DNA of 21,439 nt, from NCBI GenBank assembly GCA_044224215.1, contig JBGAKX010000077.1, positions 1 through 21,439 on the forward strand, written 5' to 3'. Source of the stretch: DAOMFM01 sp035429825 (lineage in GTDB: Bacteria > Acidobacteriota > Blastocatellia > UBA7656 > JADIYM01). How positions within the stretch are numbered: the first letter of the stretch is position 1; each line of letters opens with the position of its first letter. The position numbers and the translations under genes were made by a program. The notes beneath the pieces were generated by a model. The model had not been told where the DNA came from. It worked only from the letters and a program-made list of their open reading frames with translations, and searched no databases. Positions 13,661-21,439 of the stretch are shown here, in pieces.

Positions 13661-16114
13661 TCACATCAGCGACACTGGATCGACCTCGACCGTGATCGCG
13701 CGCAGCGGCACCTTTGCTGCGTCGACGCGCGCAAGCGCCAGGTTGAGCGCGTCGCGCGCCTCCGGACGCGACCGGGCCTTGATCAGCACCTGCCACCGAT
13801 GGCGGTTCTTCAAACGCGCCAGCGGCGCCGGCGCGGGCCCCAGCACGCGCATCGCGCGATCGCCGCGCACGGCCGCGAGCGCGCGCGCAAGCTCTGACGC
13901 ATACGACTTGGCCTTCGAAAGGTCCTCGTCCTGCACGAGGCAGTTGATCAACGTCGTGAACGGCGGATAGCTCATCGCCTGCCGGAACCGGATCTCGCGC
14001 TCGTAGAACCCTTCGTAGTCCTGGTCCCTCGCAAACGTGATCGCATAGTTCTCGGGATGGTACGTCTGGATCATCACCAGGCCCGGCGCGTCGCCGCGGC
14101 CCGCTCGACCCGCAACCTGGGTGAGCAGCTGAAACGTCCTCTCCGACGACCGGAAGTCCGGCAAGGCGAGGCCTGCGTCCACCGAAACCACGCCGACGAG
14201 CGTGACGTTCGGATAGTCGTGGCCCTTGGCGATCATCTGCGTTCCGACGAGGACGTCGATCTCGCCCGCAGCGAACTCCGAGAGGATGCGCTCGTATGCG
14301 CCGCGTCGCTGGGCCGTATCGCGGTCGAGACGCGCGATGCGATACGCGGGGAACAACTCGTGGAGCTTTGCTTCGAGCTGCTCGGTTCCTTCGCCGACAT
14401 AGAAGATGAACGAGCCGGAGCACTGCGGACACTGATCCGGCACACCAGCCTGGTGATTGCAGTAGTGGCACACGAGCCGCGACTGGGCCTTGTGGTACGT
14501 GAGCGTCACGTCGCAGTTCGGGCACCGGACCGCGTAGCCACAGCTGCGGCACAGCAGAAACGCCGAGAACCCGCGACGGTTGAGCATCACGATCGATTGC
14601 TCGCCGCGGGAATGCGCGGCCGTAATGCCATCGAGCAGCGCCGGCGCAAACGTCTGCTGCTTGCCCTCGAGCTTGAAGACCTCGCGCATGTCGATGATGT
14701 CGACCGACGCGAGCGGCCTGTCGCCGATGCGACGTGCGAGCCTCAGGTACGTGTACTTTCCCGTGTGGGCGTTGTGATAGGTCTCGAGCGACGGTGTGGC
14801 GCTGCCCAGCACCACGACCGCGCCGGCTTCGCGCGCGCGATACACGGCCGTGTCGCGGCCGCTGTATCGCGGCGTCGAATCCTGTTTGTAGGACGCTTCG
14901 TGCTCTTCGTCGACGACGACGAGCCCGATGTTCTCGAGCGGCGCGAATACGGCCGACCGTGTTCCGATGACGACACGCGCCTCGCCGCGGCGGATGCGGC
15001 GCCACTCGTCGAGCCGCTCACCGTCCGAGAGGTTTGAGTGGAGAATCGCGACGGCCTCGCCAAAACTCGCGACCAGCCGCCGCGAGAAGACGGGCGTCAG
15101 GTTGATCTCCGGAACGAGCATCAGAGCCGTGCGCCCGCGTTCGAGCGCGGCGCGCATCGCACGGATGTAGACCTCGGTCTTTCCGCTTCCCGTCACGCCG
15201 TGCAGCAGAAAGGCGTGGAACGCGTCGCCGCCGACCGCCGCGACGATCTGCTCGAGCGCGACTGCCTGCTCGTCGGACGCGACGAACTCATCCGCCGCCG
15301 GTATCGTGACCGCAGCCATGGGATCGCGCCGCACCTCCTCGGCCCTCACGGTGATCGCCCCGCGTTTCTCGAGCGTACGCACCACCGAAGGGCTCACGTT
15401 CGAGCTCTCAAGTAACACCGCAAGCGGCACAGCGCCGCCCTGTCGCTCCAGCTCGGCCATGAGCCGGCGTTGCGCATCCGTCACCTTTGCATCTACATCG
15501 GCGCCCGCGACAAGCCTTACAATGTTGCGGCGTTTCGGCTGGACGCGCTCGTCGCCGACACGGTGCTCGACACGAACCAGTCCCTTCCGTTCGAGCTCGC
15601 GCGCGATCGCATTCCCGCGCGCCGGCGTGCCTGCGAGGTCGCGAGCGCGCGCCGCGCCTTCCGCCGCGAGCTGCGCGAGCGCCTTCATCACCGCGGTATC
15701 GCGTCGTCGTTCGGTCGCCGTCTCGAGCGCGATTCGCCCGTCGGCCGTGATCGCAACCCAGGGCTCGCTCGATGCGGCAAGCCCCGCTGGAAGCGCCGCC
15801 TTCAGACACTCGCCCCACGGCGCGTAGTAGTAGTCGGCGATCCACTGCGTGAGCCGGAGTATCTCGGCCGTGACGATCGGCTGCTCGTCGACGAGCTCTT
15901 CGATGTCCTTGATGGCTGTGTTCGCGAGCCCCTCGCCAGGCTCGTCGTGGATGGCGACGATGTACCCGGTGACGATCTTGTTCCGCAGCGCGACGAGCAC
16001 CCTGCAACCGGCCGCCGCACGATCCGCGAGCAGAGGCGGCAGGCGGTAGGTATAGGTGTTGCGGACGTTGAGCGGGACCGCTACTTCGGCAAACCGCTCG
16101 GGGAGCAATGACAT
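13661..16114 (-). CDS. priA: Primosomal protein N' (replication-restart helicase PriA)
   Basis: PriA (817 residues from ATG 16114) is a 3'-5' superfamily 2 helicase that recognises stalled forks and reloads the replisome. The N-terminal DNA-binding domain begins FAEVAVPLNVRNTYTYRLP. Walker A is GVTGSGKT at residues 306-313; Walker B is DEEH at 402-405; LGSATPS follows; and the helicase C-terminal motifs (GTQMIAKGHDYPN, QVAGRAGRG) are intact. Eight zinc cysteines are present at 522, 525, 531, 534, 549, 552, 562 and 565, as in E. coli. The frame is open further upstream into mpl, but 16114 gives the standard N-terminus; no strong ribosome-binding site precedes it. It is longer than E. coli PriA (732), partly from a larger region at about 180-285. 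It lies 26 nt after mpl and is probably translated from the same mRNA. Confidence 0.97.
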   Translation of the reverse strand: MSLLPERFAEVAVPLNVRNTYTYRLPPLLADRAAAGCRVLVALRNKIVTGYIVAIHDEPGEGLANTAIKDIEELVDEQPIVTAEILRLTQWIADYYYAPWGECLKAALPAGLAASSEPWVAITADGRIALETATERRRDTAVMKALAQLAAEGAARARDLAGTPARGNAIARELERKGLVRVEHRVGDERVQPKRRNIVRLVAGADVDAKVTDAQRRLMAELERQGGAVPLAVLLESSNVSPSVVRTLEKRGAITVRAEEVRRDPMAAVTIPAADEFVASDEQAVALEQIVAAVGGDAFHAFLLHGVTGSGKTEVYIRAMRAALERGRTALMLVPEINLTPVFSRRLVASFGEAVAILHSNLSDGERLDEWRRIRRGEARVVIGTRSAVFAPLENIGLVVVDEEHEASYKQDSTPRYSGRDTAVYRAREAGAVVVLGSATPSLETYHNAHTGKYTYLRLARRIGDRPLASVDIIDMREVFKLEGKQQTFAPALLDGITAAHSRGEQSIVMLNRRGFSAFLLCRSCGYAVRCPNCDVTLTYHKAQSRLVCHYCNHQAGVPDQCPQCSGSFIFYVGEGTEQLEAKLHELFPAYRIARLDRDTAQRRGAYERILSEFAAGEIDVLVGTQMIAKGHDYPNVTLVGVVSVDAGLALPDFRSSERTFQLLTQVAGRAGRGDAPGLVMIQTYHPENYAITFARDQDYEGFYEREIRFRQAMSYPPFTTLINCLVQDEDLSKAKSYASELARALAAVRGDRAMRVLGPAPAPLARLKNRHRWQVLIKARSRPEARDALNLALARVDAAKVPLRAITVEVDPVSLM

Positions 16115-16140
16115 CTTCGCACCGTGCCGCGGAGCCCGCC

Positions 16141-17532
16141 CTAGCGGCCGAGCGCTGCGAGCAACTTCTCGTGGATCTGGTCGAAGCCGCCGTTGGACAT
16201 GATGGCAACCGTGTCGCCCGTCTCGAGCCGGGAAGCGAGAAAGTCCACAATCTCCGCGACGTCCTCGATATGGCACGCCTCGGGGCCTCGGGCGCCAATC
16301 GCGTCGACAAGCTCGGTGGGCGACAACCGAGCCTCCGGCGCGAACCGCTCAGGCTCGAAGAGCTTTGCGATCACGACGATGTCGGCCGCGTCGAACGCCG
16401 ATTCGTACTCCTTCTGGAAGACGCGCTGGCGCGACGTCAGCGACCTCGGTTCGTACACGGCAATCAACCGACCATGCGCATACTTTTCGCGAAGCGCCGC
16501 CAGCGTCTCGCGGACGGCTGTCGGGTGATGGGCGAAGTCGTCGATGACCCGCACCCCGCGCACTTCGCCGCGGACCTGCATGCGACGCTTGACGCTCTCG
16601 AACGTCGCGAGTGATTCACGCACCGCATTTCGATCGGCGCCGGTCGCCTCGGCTGTGACGATCGTCGCGAGACAGTTCCTGAGGTTGAAATCGCCAGCGA
16701 GCGGTGTTCGGAACTCGTCGAACGCCGTGCCGTCGACCGTCACGCGGAAAGTCATCCCGTTCGTGTCGACAGAGATTCGCTCGCCCCGCCAGCGCGCGCC
16801 GGCTTCGAGACCGAACGTCTCGATGCGCGAGAGCGCGCGTGGCGCAATATCGCGCACCGCGGGCGAGTCCCAGCCAGCGACGAGCGTACCGCGGCGCGGA
16901 ACGAGATTCACAAAGCGCCGGAACGCAATCTTTACTGCCTCGAAATCTCGGTAGATGTCGGCGTGGTCGAACTCGACGTTGTTGAGGATCGCGATGTCCG
17001 GCATGTAGTGCATGAATTTCGGCCCTTTGTCGAAGTAGGCCGTGTCGTACTCGTCGCCCTCGATGCAGAAGACGTCGCCGTCCGTCCATCGGAAGCTCGA
17101 GCCGAAGTTCTCGGCGATTCCGCCGATCAGAAACCCGGGATTCATGCCGGCGCATTCAAGCGCCCACGCGACCAGCGACGTCGTGGTCGTCTTCCCATGC
17201 GTTCCCGCGACGACGACGGACTCGTGACCGCGGATGAACTCCTCCTTGATGGTCGCGGCCGCCGATGTGTAGGGAATCCGCGTGTCGAGGACGTGCTCGA
17301 CCTCGGCATTCCCGCGCGGAATCGCGTTTCCCACCACGACCATGTCGGGAACCGGATCGAGGTGCACGGGCGAATACCCTGTCAGCACTGGAATTCCGAG
17401 GTCGGCGAGCATCGTCGACATGGGCGGATAGACGTGCTCGTCGGAGCCTGTTACGTGATGTCCCTTTGCGCGAAGAAGTCCCGCAAGGCTCGCCATCGCG
17501 GTGCCGCAGATTCCGATGAGGTGGTAGTGCAT
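16141..17532 (-). CDS. mpl: UDP-N-acetylmuramate:L-alanyl-gamma-D-glutamyl-meso-diaminopimelate ligase
   Basis: Mpl is a cytoplasmic Mur ligase that joins recycled murein tripeptide to UDP-MurNAc using ATP, bypassing MurC, MurD and MurE. The start at ATG 17532 gives 463 residues (E. coli Mpl is 457) and the typical MHYHLIGICGTAMASLAGLL N-terminus; a GTG at 17577 would add 15 atypical residues. The P-loop GTHGKTTTT begins at residue 110, the NNVEFDHADIY and DDFAHHPTAV Mur-ligase motifs follow, and GNAIPRGNAEVEHVL marks Mpl rather than MurC. Upstream is an AT-rich stretch (17547-17553 and around), but no well-spaced promoter; a strong hairpin separates it from the protease gene upstream. priA follows after 26 nt. 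Its presence suggests that the cell recycles DAP-type peptidoglycan. Confidence 0.92.
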   Translation of the reverse strand: MHYHLIGICGTAMASLAGLLRAKGHHVTGSDEHVYPPMSTMLADLGIPVLTGYSPVHLDPVPDMVVVGNAIPRGNAEVEHVLDTRIPYTSAAATIKEEFIRGHESVVVAGTHGKTTTTSLVAWALECAGMNPGFLIGGIAENFGSSFRWTDGDVFCIEGDEYDTAYFDKGPKFMHYMPDIAILNNVEFDHADIYRDFEAVKIAFRRFVNLVPRRGTLVAGWDSPAVRDIAPRALSRIETFGLEAGARWRGERISVDTNGMTFRVTVDGTAFDEFRTPLAGDFNLRNCLATIVTAEATGADRNAVRESLATFESVKRRMQVRGEVRGVRVIDDFAHHPTAVRETLAALREKYAHGRLIAVYEPRSLTSRQRVFQKEYESAFDAADIVVIAKLFEPERFAPEARLSPTELVDAIGARGPEACHIEDVAEIVDFLASRLETGDTVAIMSNGGFDQIHEKLLAALGR

Positions 17533-17620
17533 GGGTCGAACGGCGAATAATAACGTCAGCTGCTTATCAACTGCCACCGCGCACGCGCGGCTAACGGTGC
17601 GATCGCCGGAGCGCGAGTAT

Positions 17621-17650
17621 CTGAGCTGAGCGCTACCGCGCTCAGCTCAG
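17621..17650 (-). terminator. Strong hairpin after the S8 protease gene
   Basis: A perfect 13-bp stem (17621-17633 with 17638-17650) closes a 4-nt loop. On the minus strand it begins 10 nt after the protease stop codon and lies about 90 nt before the mpl start. No T-run follows on the minus strand. The stem is strong enough to mark the 3' end of the protease mRNA, either as a hairpin-only terminator or as a stability element. Confidence 0.65.
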
Positions 17651-17660
17651 TCATACGCGT

Positions 17661-19379
17661 TCAACGCTCGAACGGCAGTGGCGCCGACCGCTGGCCAGTC
17701 GCCGGGTCGAACACCGTCAGCAGCACCTGCTGGTGTTTTGGCAGGAAGAAGTTCGTTCGGCCGGGCGCCTTGCCCCCGATGCGATCGTACTTGCCGTCCG
17801 GGCGCAGATCCTGCGGCGAGTACTTCATGAAGGGCATCGCAACGCCGTTCACTTCGATCACCGCCGTCGCGGTCAGTTCGTCGCCGTACACGAACAACGT
17901 CTTCTTGCTGTTGACGAACTTCGCACTCGCGGCCACTGGCGAAGGCGGTGGCGGAGGAGGCGGCGGGTCTTCGCCGCCGTCGTCGCCGAGCGCCGCCTCG
18001 ACAGCGGATTTCAGATCCAGTCGCCCACCGGTCACCGTCGGCGGCGAATACGGAACCGGAACGGTAGTCTGCAGGATGAGCGCCTTGATCGCGCTGCCCG
18101 AAAGCGACGGTACGAGCGATGCGATCAGCGCCACGGTGCCGGTGACATGCGGCGCCGCCATCGACGTTCCGCTTGCATAGTAGTAGTTGCCGTTCGGCCC
18201 GGTCGACGCGACAAGCCCTCCAGGCGCATACAGGTCGACCGTCACGGCGCCATAATTCGAGAACGTCGCAGCCTGGTTGTATCGCGTCCACGCACCGACC
18301 GAGATGATGTTCGGCAGGTCGAAGCTCGCCGGGAAGCTCGGATACAGATCGTTGTTGTCTCCACGAGCGTCCGAGCCGCCGTTGCCGGCAGACGCGCAGA
18401 ACAGGATGTCCGCGTCGCCGGCTCGGGCGATGGCGTCACGAAGCGATTGCGAGCCGCTCGGTCCGCCCCAACTCGCGTTGATGGCCCGCACGTTCACACC
18501 GCGCTGCTTCATCAGCAGGATGTAGTCGATACACGAGATCGCGTCGGACTCTTCGCCGCTCCCCTGGAGGAACTTGAGCGACATGATCTTCACGTGCCAG
18601 CAGACGCCGGTCACGCCCTGCCCGTTGTTGCCGACCGCGCCGATGGTTCCGGACGTGTGCGTACCGTGGAAGTCCGTGCCGTTCGTCGGGTCGTTCGCGC
18701 CGTCGTACGTCGTGGCATCGTTGTGCAGAAAGTCCCAACCGTGAATGTCGTCGACAAAGCCGTTGCCGTCGTCGTCGATGCCGTTGTCGGGAACCTCGCC
18801 CGTGTTCGTCCAGATGTTCTCGGCAAGGTCGGGATGTGTAAAATCGATTCCCTCGTCGATGTCCGCAACGATCGTGTCCGGTGTCCCCGTGCCGTGCTCC
18901 CACGCTTCCGGCGCGTCGATGTCGACGCCCGTGGCCTGGCCCGGATACCCGTCGATCGACTGGCCCGTGTTGTTCAGACCCCACTCCTGATCGAAGTGTG
19001 TATCGTTCGGAACGACATCGGTCGAAAAGATGTGATCAGGATGCGCGTACTCGACACGCGGGTCGCGTTCGAGTTGGGCGATCGTCGCTTCGACCGAAGC
19101 GCCGGCGGGCAGAGAGAGCGCTTCGAGGTCGGGCATCGTCGCGTACGACCGCGCGACACCCGCCCCGACGCGCGCACGCACGGCGTCGCGTGCGAGCCCG
19201 GTCTTGGCCGCCGTGTCGCGATACCTGACCATCACCCTGTCCGGGGCATACGCCGCCACGGGTCCGCTCGCGATGCGGTGCATCACACGGATGGGCTCAA
19301 AGCCCGCCGTCGCCGGCGTAGCCAGGGTGCTTACAAGCGTCGCCAGCGCAAACGACTTCCACGAAGCCGGAAACCGCAT
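17661..19379 (-). CDS. Secreted subtilisin-family (S8) serine protease
   Basis: This 572-residue protein starts at ATG 19379, with GAGGT 7 nt upstream. Residues 1-25 form a signal peptide ending ATPATA-G. Residues about 47-116 look like an inhibitor-I9-type propeptide (DRVMVRYRD ... RVEYAHPDH). The catalytic domain follows (about 125-465) with the triad Asp175 (IDEGIDFTHPDL), His238 (HGTHTSG) and Ser406 (GTSMAAPH), and oxyanion Asn333 (ASAGNGG). Glu176 replaces the usual Ser/Thr of D-[ST]-G. An acidic insert at 199-211 (DNGIDDDGNGFVDD) resembles a calcium-binding loop. A run of eight prolines (472-479) links to a C-terminal beta-rich domain (about 483-572) resembling IPT/TIG or cell-surface modules. 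It is probably an active extracellular protease; its substrate is unknown. It has its own promoter and no co-directional partner upstream. Confidence 0.93.
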   Translation of the reverse strand: MRFPASWKSFALATLVSTLATPATAGFEPIRVMHRIASGPVAAYAPDRVMVRYRDTAAKTGLARDAVRARVGAGVARSYATMPDLEALSLPAGASVEATIAQLERDPRVEYAHPDHIFSTDVVPNDTHFDQEWGLNNTGQSIDGYPGQATGVDIDAPEAWEHGTGTPDTIVADIDEGIDFTHPDLAENIWTNTGEVPDNGIDDDGNGFVDDIHGWDFLHNDATTYDGANDPTNGTDFHGTHTSGTIGAVGNNGQGVTGVCWHVKIMSLKFLQGSGEESDAISCIDYILLMKQRGVNVRAINASWGGPSGSQSLRDAIARAGDADILFCASAGNGGSDARGDNNDLYPSFPASFDLPNIISVGAWTRYNQAATFSNYGAVTVDLYAPGGLVASTGPNGNYYYASGTSMAAPHVTGTVALIASLVPSLSGSAIKALILQTTVPVPYSPPTVTGGRLDLKSAVEAALGDDGGEDPPPPPPPPSPVAASAKFVNSKKTLFVYGDELTATAVIEVNGVAMPFMKYSPQDLRPDGKYDRIGGKAPGRTNFFLPKHQQVLLTVFDPATGQRSAPLPFER

Positions 19380-19438
19380 AGAGTGAACCTCATGAGTACT
19401 TTACGTTCGTTGGGCAGCCGATGGGGACGACCTCGACA

Positions 19439-19468
19439 ATTATCGCCGGGCCGGCGTGTCCTGGTCAA
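19439..19468 (-). promoter_or_regulatory. Sigma70-type promoter for the S8 protease gene
   Basis: On the minus strand, TTGACC (19468-19463) and GATAAT (19444-19439) are separated by 18 nt; each matches the consensus at five of six bases. Transcription would start near 19432, giving an untranslated leader of roughly 50 nt before ATG 19379. The AT-rich -10 stands out against GC-rich surroundings. No operator was recognised. Confidence 0.6.
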
Positions 19469-19510
19469 CACGGCTCTCGGCAAACGCCGCGATCGACCAT
19501 GGGATGCCGA

Positions 19511-19540
19511 TTGACGCCCCGTCCGGCGAGCGGCTAGGCT
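19511..19540 (+). promoter_or_regulatory. Candidate promoter for ytxJ-recX (possibly leaderless)
   Basis: TTGACG (19511-19516) lies 18 nt before TAGGCT (19535-19540). The -35 is good (five of six); the -10 fits only the TANNNT pattern. The -10 ends 7 nt before the ATG at 19548, and no clear ribosome-binding site is present, a layout seen for leaderless mRNAs in several phyla. This is a weak but coherent candidate. Confidence 0.35.
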
Positions 19541-19547
19541 GGTGTAC

Positions 19548-19892
19548 ATGGCGTTGCATACGATTGCTTCCGAGTCCGAGCTCGACGAGTTGATTGCGTC
19601 CTCGAAGGACCGTCCCGTTCTCATATTCAAGTACTCCAACGCGTGCCCCATCAGTTCGCGCGCCTCGAGCCAGGTTGCGCGGTATCTCGACGCGCATCCG
19701 AACCCGGCGTTCGGGTTCGGGATGGTCGTCGTGCAGGACGCGAGGGCGTTGTCGGATACGATCGAGGAGCGGCTCGGCGTCCGGCACGAGACGCCGCAGG
19801 TCATCGTGCTGCGGGGAGGGCGTGCCGTATGGCACGCGTCGCATTTCGACGTCACGGAAGGAAAGCTGAAGCTGGCGCTGGAGGGCCTATAG
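19548..19892 (+). CDS. ytxJ: Monothiol bacilliredoxin (BrxC/YtxJ family)
   Basis: This 114-residue thioredoxin-fold protein starts at ATG 19548 (a GTG at 19542 is also in frame). The motif FKYSNACPISS matches the YtxJ/BrxC signature, with a single cysteine, Cys33, in a CPIS context. An ETPQVIVLRGG segment carries the cis-proline, and AVWHASHFDVTEGKL ends the fold. In Bacillota, BrxC-type proteins remove bacillithiol from mixed disulfides on proteins, so the gene suggests that this organism makes bacillithiol; no bshA, bshB or bshC is visible here. The start region lacks a clear ribosome-binding site, and a promoter-like pair lies directly upstream. recX follows in another frame and probably overlaps its last 64 nt. 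Confidence 0.85.
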   Translation: MALHTIASESELDELIASSKDRPVLIFKYSNACPISSRASSQVARYLDAHPNPAFGFGMVVVQDARALSDTIEERLGVRHETPQVIVLRGGRAVWHASHFDVTEGKLKLALEGL

Positions 19893-20608
19893 ACGGGCGC
19901 TCCAGACGCACGCGCGCCGCTGCGCCCGCCGACCCGGCGGCGATCCGCGACAAGCTGCGCACTCGAGCGCGCCGGCTGATCGAAGCGATGCCGCGCACGG
20001 ACGTGGAGCTCGAGATGCGTCTCGCCGAAAAGCCCTGGGCACAGCCGCACCATGCGATCATCGCCGCCGTCGTCGCCGAGTGTCGCATCGCCGGCCTGCT
20101 CGGAGGCGATGGCCACGTGCGCGCGCTTCGCGACCGGTTGTTCAACTACGCGGTCGGGCTCCTTGCACACTCTGCCCGCACCGAACAGGAGCTGCGGCGC
20201 AGACTGTCGCGGCCTGTATGGAGCGCACCCGAGCTCGTCGACGACGTGATGGACGCGCTGAAGCGCTACGGCTACATCGACGACGAAGCGTTTGCGCGGC
20301 GATTCGCGGAACGCCGCGCTGCGGCGGGCAAGAGCGGGGCGCGATTGTTGCGCCTCGAGCTTCGCGCGCGCGGCGTGCGCGACCGCGAGGCGATCGACGC
20401 CGCGGTGAGCGAGGCCTTTGAACGGACGCCCGAGGCAGACGCGATCGACGCGCTGATCGAGAAGCGCACGCGCACCAGGCCGGTCGCAAACGCCGACGAT
20501 CTGCGCCGGCTTCGGGATTTTCTTCTGCGCCGGGGGTTCGAGCCCGAAACGGTGTACGAGAAACTGCGATCGATCAAACCGGGCGAAGTCGAGGACGAGT
20601 ACGACTAG
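19829..20608 (+). CDS. recX: Regulatory protein RecX
   Basis: RecX binds RecA filaments and limits RecA activity in recombination and the SOS response. The central part shows the RecX helical repeats: YAVGLLAHSARTEQELRRRL, then VMDALKRYGYIDDEAFARRFAERRA, a hallmark segment, then LLRLELRARGVRDREAI, then a final repeat near DDLRRLRDFLLRRGFEPETVYEKL. The start is uncertain. ATG 19829, inside ytxJ, has a strong GGGGAGGG at 19813-19820 spaced 8 nt and gives 259 residues. ATG 19988 gives 206 residues but would cut into an apparent additional RecX-like repeat (RARRLIEAMPRTDVELEMRL). I choose 19829. The N-terminal 45 residues (Arg/Ala-rich) are probably disordered or not homologous. Coupling to ytxJ suggests co-expression under thiol or DNA stress (inference). 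Confidence 0.8.
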   Translation: MARVAFRRHGRKAEAGAGGPIDGRSRRTRAAAPADPAAIRDKLRTRARRLIEAMPRTDVELEMRLAEKPWAQPHHAIIAAVVAECRIAGLLGGDGHVRALRDRLFNYAVGLLAHSARTEQELRRRLSRPVWSAPELVDDVMDALKRYGYIDDEAFARRFAERRAAAGKSGARLLRLELRARGVRDREAIDAAVSEAFERTPEADAIDALIEKRTRTRPVANADDLRRLRDFLLRRGFEPETVYEKLRSIKPGEVEDEYD

Positions 20609-20620
20609 CCGGAGGATTCG

Positions 20621-21439
20621 CTACGGTCGTGTGATTTCGAGCTCGCTCGGCTCGATGACGGGCGCCGTGCGCGTGCTGAGCGCCACGCCTGCGAAGATCA
20701 GCGCCGCACTCGGTATCGCGCGCGAATCGATCGACTCGCCATGGATCAGGACGGCAAGCAACCCCGTCAGCAGCGGCTGCAGGTAGACATAGGTCGCCAC
20801 GACGGACGGCGCGCTTCGCTTGAGCGCCCACGCATTCAACACGTACGAACCCACCGTCGGCACAAGGATGATGAATGCAACACCGAGCCACGCGGACGAC
20901 GGCATCGTCGCAAGCGCGCCCGTCCGCGCGAGCGACGTCCCGCCGAACGGAAGGACGAACAGCGTCCCAAATGCAAAGACCCACGCAATGACCGTCAGCG
21001 AATCGTATCGCTTGAGGATCGGCTTTGAGAGCACGAGGTACAGCGAGTACGAGAGACAGTTCACCGCGATCATCGAGTTTCCGATGGTCGTGTCCGGTGT
21101 GAACTGGATCCGGTCCGGTCCGATCAGAAAGATCGCGCCCGACGCCGCGAGCAGAATCCCGATCGCGCGCACGGGCGTGATTCGATCGATCCCCATCAGC
21201 GCGCCGATCCCGAGCGTGAACGCGGGGATGGTCGTTCCGATCACCTGCGCGTTGATCGCGGTCGTTCGGCTCAGGCCTTCGATGAAGAGCAGCTGGTTGA
21301 TCGAGACGCCGAGCAGCCCGTACAACGCAAGTCGCGCGATGTCGCGCCAGTCGCGAACGCGGCCGCCATTTCGCATGCGAACGATGAGAAGCAGGATCGC
21401 AGCGCCGCCCGTTACGCGCAGCAGCACGAGCCCCGACGG
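20621..21439 (-). CDS. EamA/DMT-superfamily transporter, N-terminus missing
   Basis: The frame is open to the window end (21439); the 272 visible residues lack the start. About nine hydrophobic segments can be counted, arranged as two EamA halves of the drug/metabolite transporter superfamily, each ending in a typical helix (AIGILLAASGAIFLIG; AIPSAALIFAGVALSTR). The conserved pattern between helices (YGLLGVSINQLLFIEGLSRTTAINAQVI and ATYVYLQPLLTGLLAVLIHGE) is clear. These inner-membrane proteins export or import small metabolites such as amino acids; no substrate can be assigned. A GTG at 21427 is in frame but coding sequence continues upstream (PSGL), and the first membrane helix is absent without it. 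It converges on recX with a 12-nt gap, so the two genes share very little terminator space. Confidence 0.88.
   Translation of the reverse strand, partial: PSGLVLLRVTGGAAILLLIVRMRNGGRVRDWRDIARLALYGLLGVSINQLLFIEGLSRTTAINAQVIGTTIPAFTLGIGALMGIDRITPVRAIGILLAASGAIFLIGPDRIQFTPDTTIGNSMIAVNCLSYSLYLVLSKPILKRYDSLTVIAWVFAFGTLFVLPFGGTSLARTGALATMPSSAWLGVAFIILVPTVGSYVLNAWALKRSAPSVVATYVYLQPLLTGLLAVLIHGESIDSRAIPSAALIFAGVALSTRTAPVIEPSELEITRP

Noticed and set aside
16141..17532. MurC instead of Mpl
   Set aside because: The N-terminus GICGTAMASLAGLL, the SDEHVYPPMSTML segment and the GNAIPRGNAEVEHVL segment are Mpl-like; MurC has a GIGG-type start and different motifs.
17533..17565. Promoter for mpl in the AT-rich stretch upstream of its start
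   Set aside because: On the minus strand a TTGATA and a TATTAT are present, but separated by only about 12 nt, too close for a sigma70 promoter.
17733..19514. 593-codon plus-strand open frame opposite the S8 protease
   Set aside because: The minus strand encodes a complete protease with triad and signal peptide; the plus-strand product is Arg/Val-rich without motifs.

Overview
This is a GC-rich bacterial chromosome segment with no phage, insertion sequence, CRISPR array, tRNA or rRNA that I can see. I infer an Acidobacteriota genome, possibly Vicinamibacteria-like. The reasons are the high GC, an eight-cysteine zinc-ribbon insertion in RpoB of a kind I recall from that phylum, a bacilliredoxin gene (bacillithiol is used by Acidobacteriota, Bacillota, Bacteroidota and Deinococcota), and a P460-like heme lipoprotein. 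The assignment rests on memory and not on a search.

Positions 1-10581 (+) hold the ribosomal-protein/RNA-polymerase block: rplA (3' part), rplJ, rplL, rpoB, rpoC. The rplA-rplJ gap is only 14 nt. The rplL-rpoB gap is 532 nt and rich in predicted RNA structure, including a long nested hairpin just after rplL. rpoC is interrupted by an apparent loss of one base near 8833. Both sides are otherwise intact, and restoring one base rejoins a normal RpoC of 1401 residues including its second zinc site. The expected rpsL-rpsG-fusA genes do not follow rpoC.

Positions 10592-13560 (+) hold three genes: a small mono-heme lipoprotein of cytochrome P460 type, whose signal peptide overlaps a palindromic repeat; a secreted thioredoxin-fold protein without catalytic cysteines; and a B12-binding-type radical SAM enzyme of unknown substrate. 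A hairpin lies between this last gene and the convergent genes that follow.

Positions 13661-19379 (-) hold, in transcription order, a secreted subtilisin-family (S8) protease with a good sigma70-type promoter, a strong hairpin, then mpl (murein-tripeptide ligase for cell-wall recycling) and priA (replication-restart helicase), probably co-transcribed. Positions 19548-20608 (+) hold ytxJ/brxC (bacilliredoxin) overlapping recX (RecA regulator). The window ends in a convergent, partial EamA/DMT-type transporter gene (-).

Most of the window is housekeeping. The points worth a second look are the RpoB zinc insertion that mimics the RpoC zinc finger, the structured rpoB leader, the rpoC frameshift, the repeat-derived signal peptide, the cysteine-less redoxin and the orphan radical SAM enzyme.
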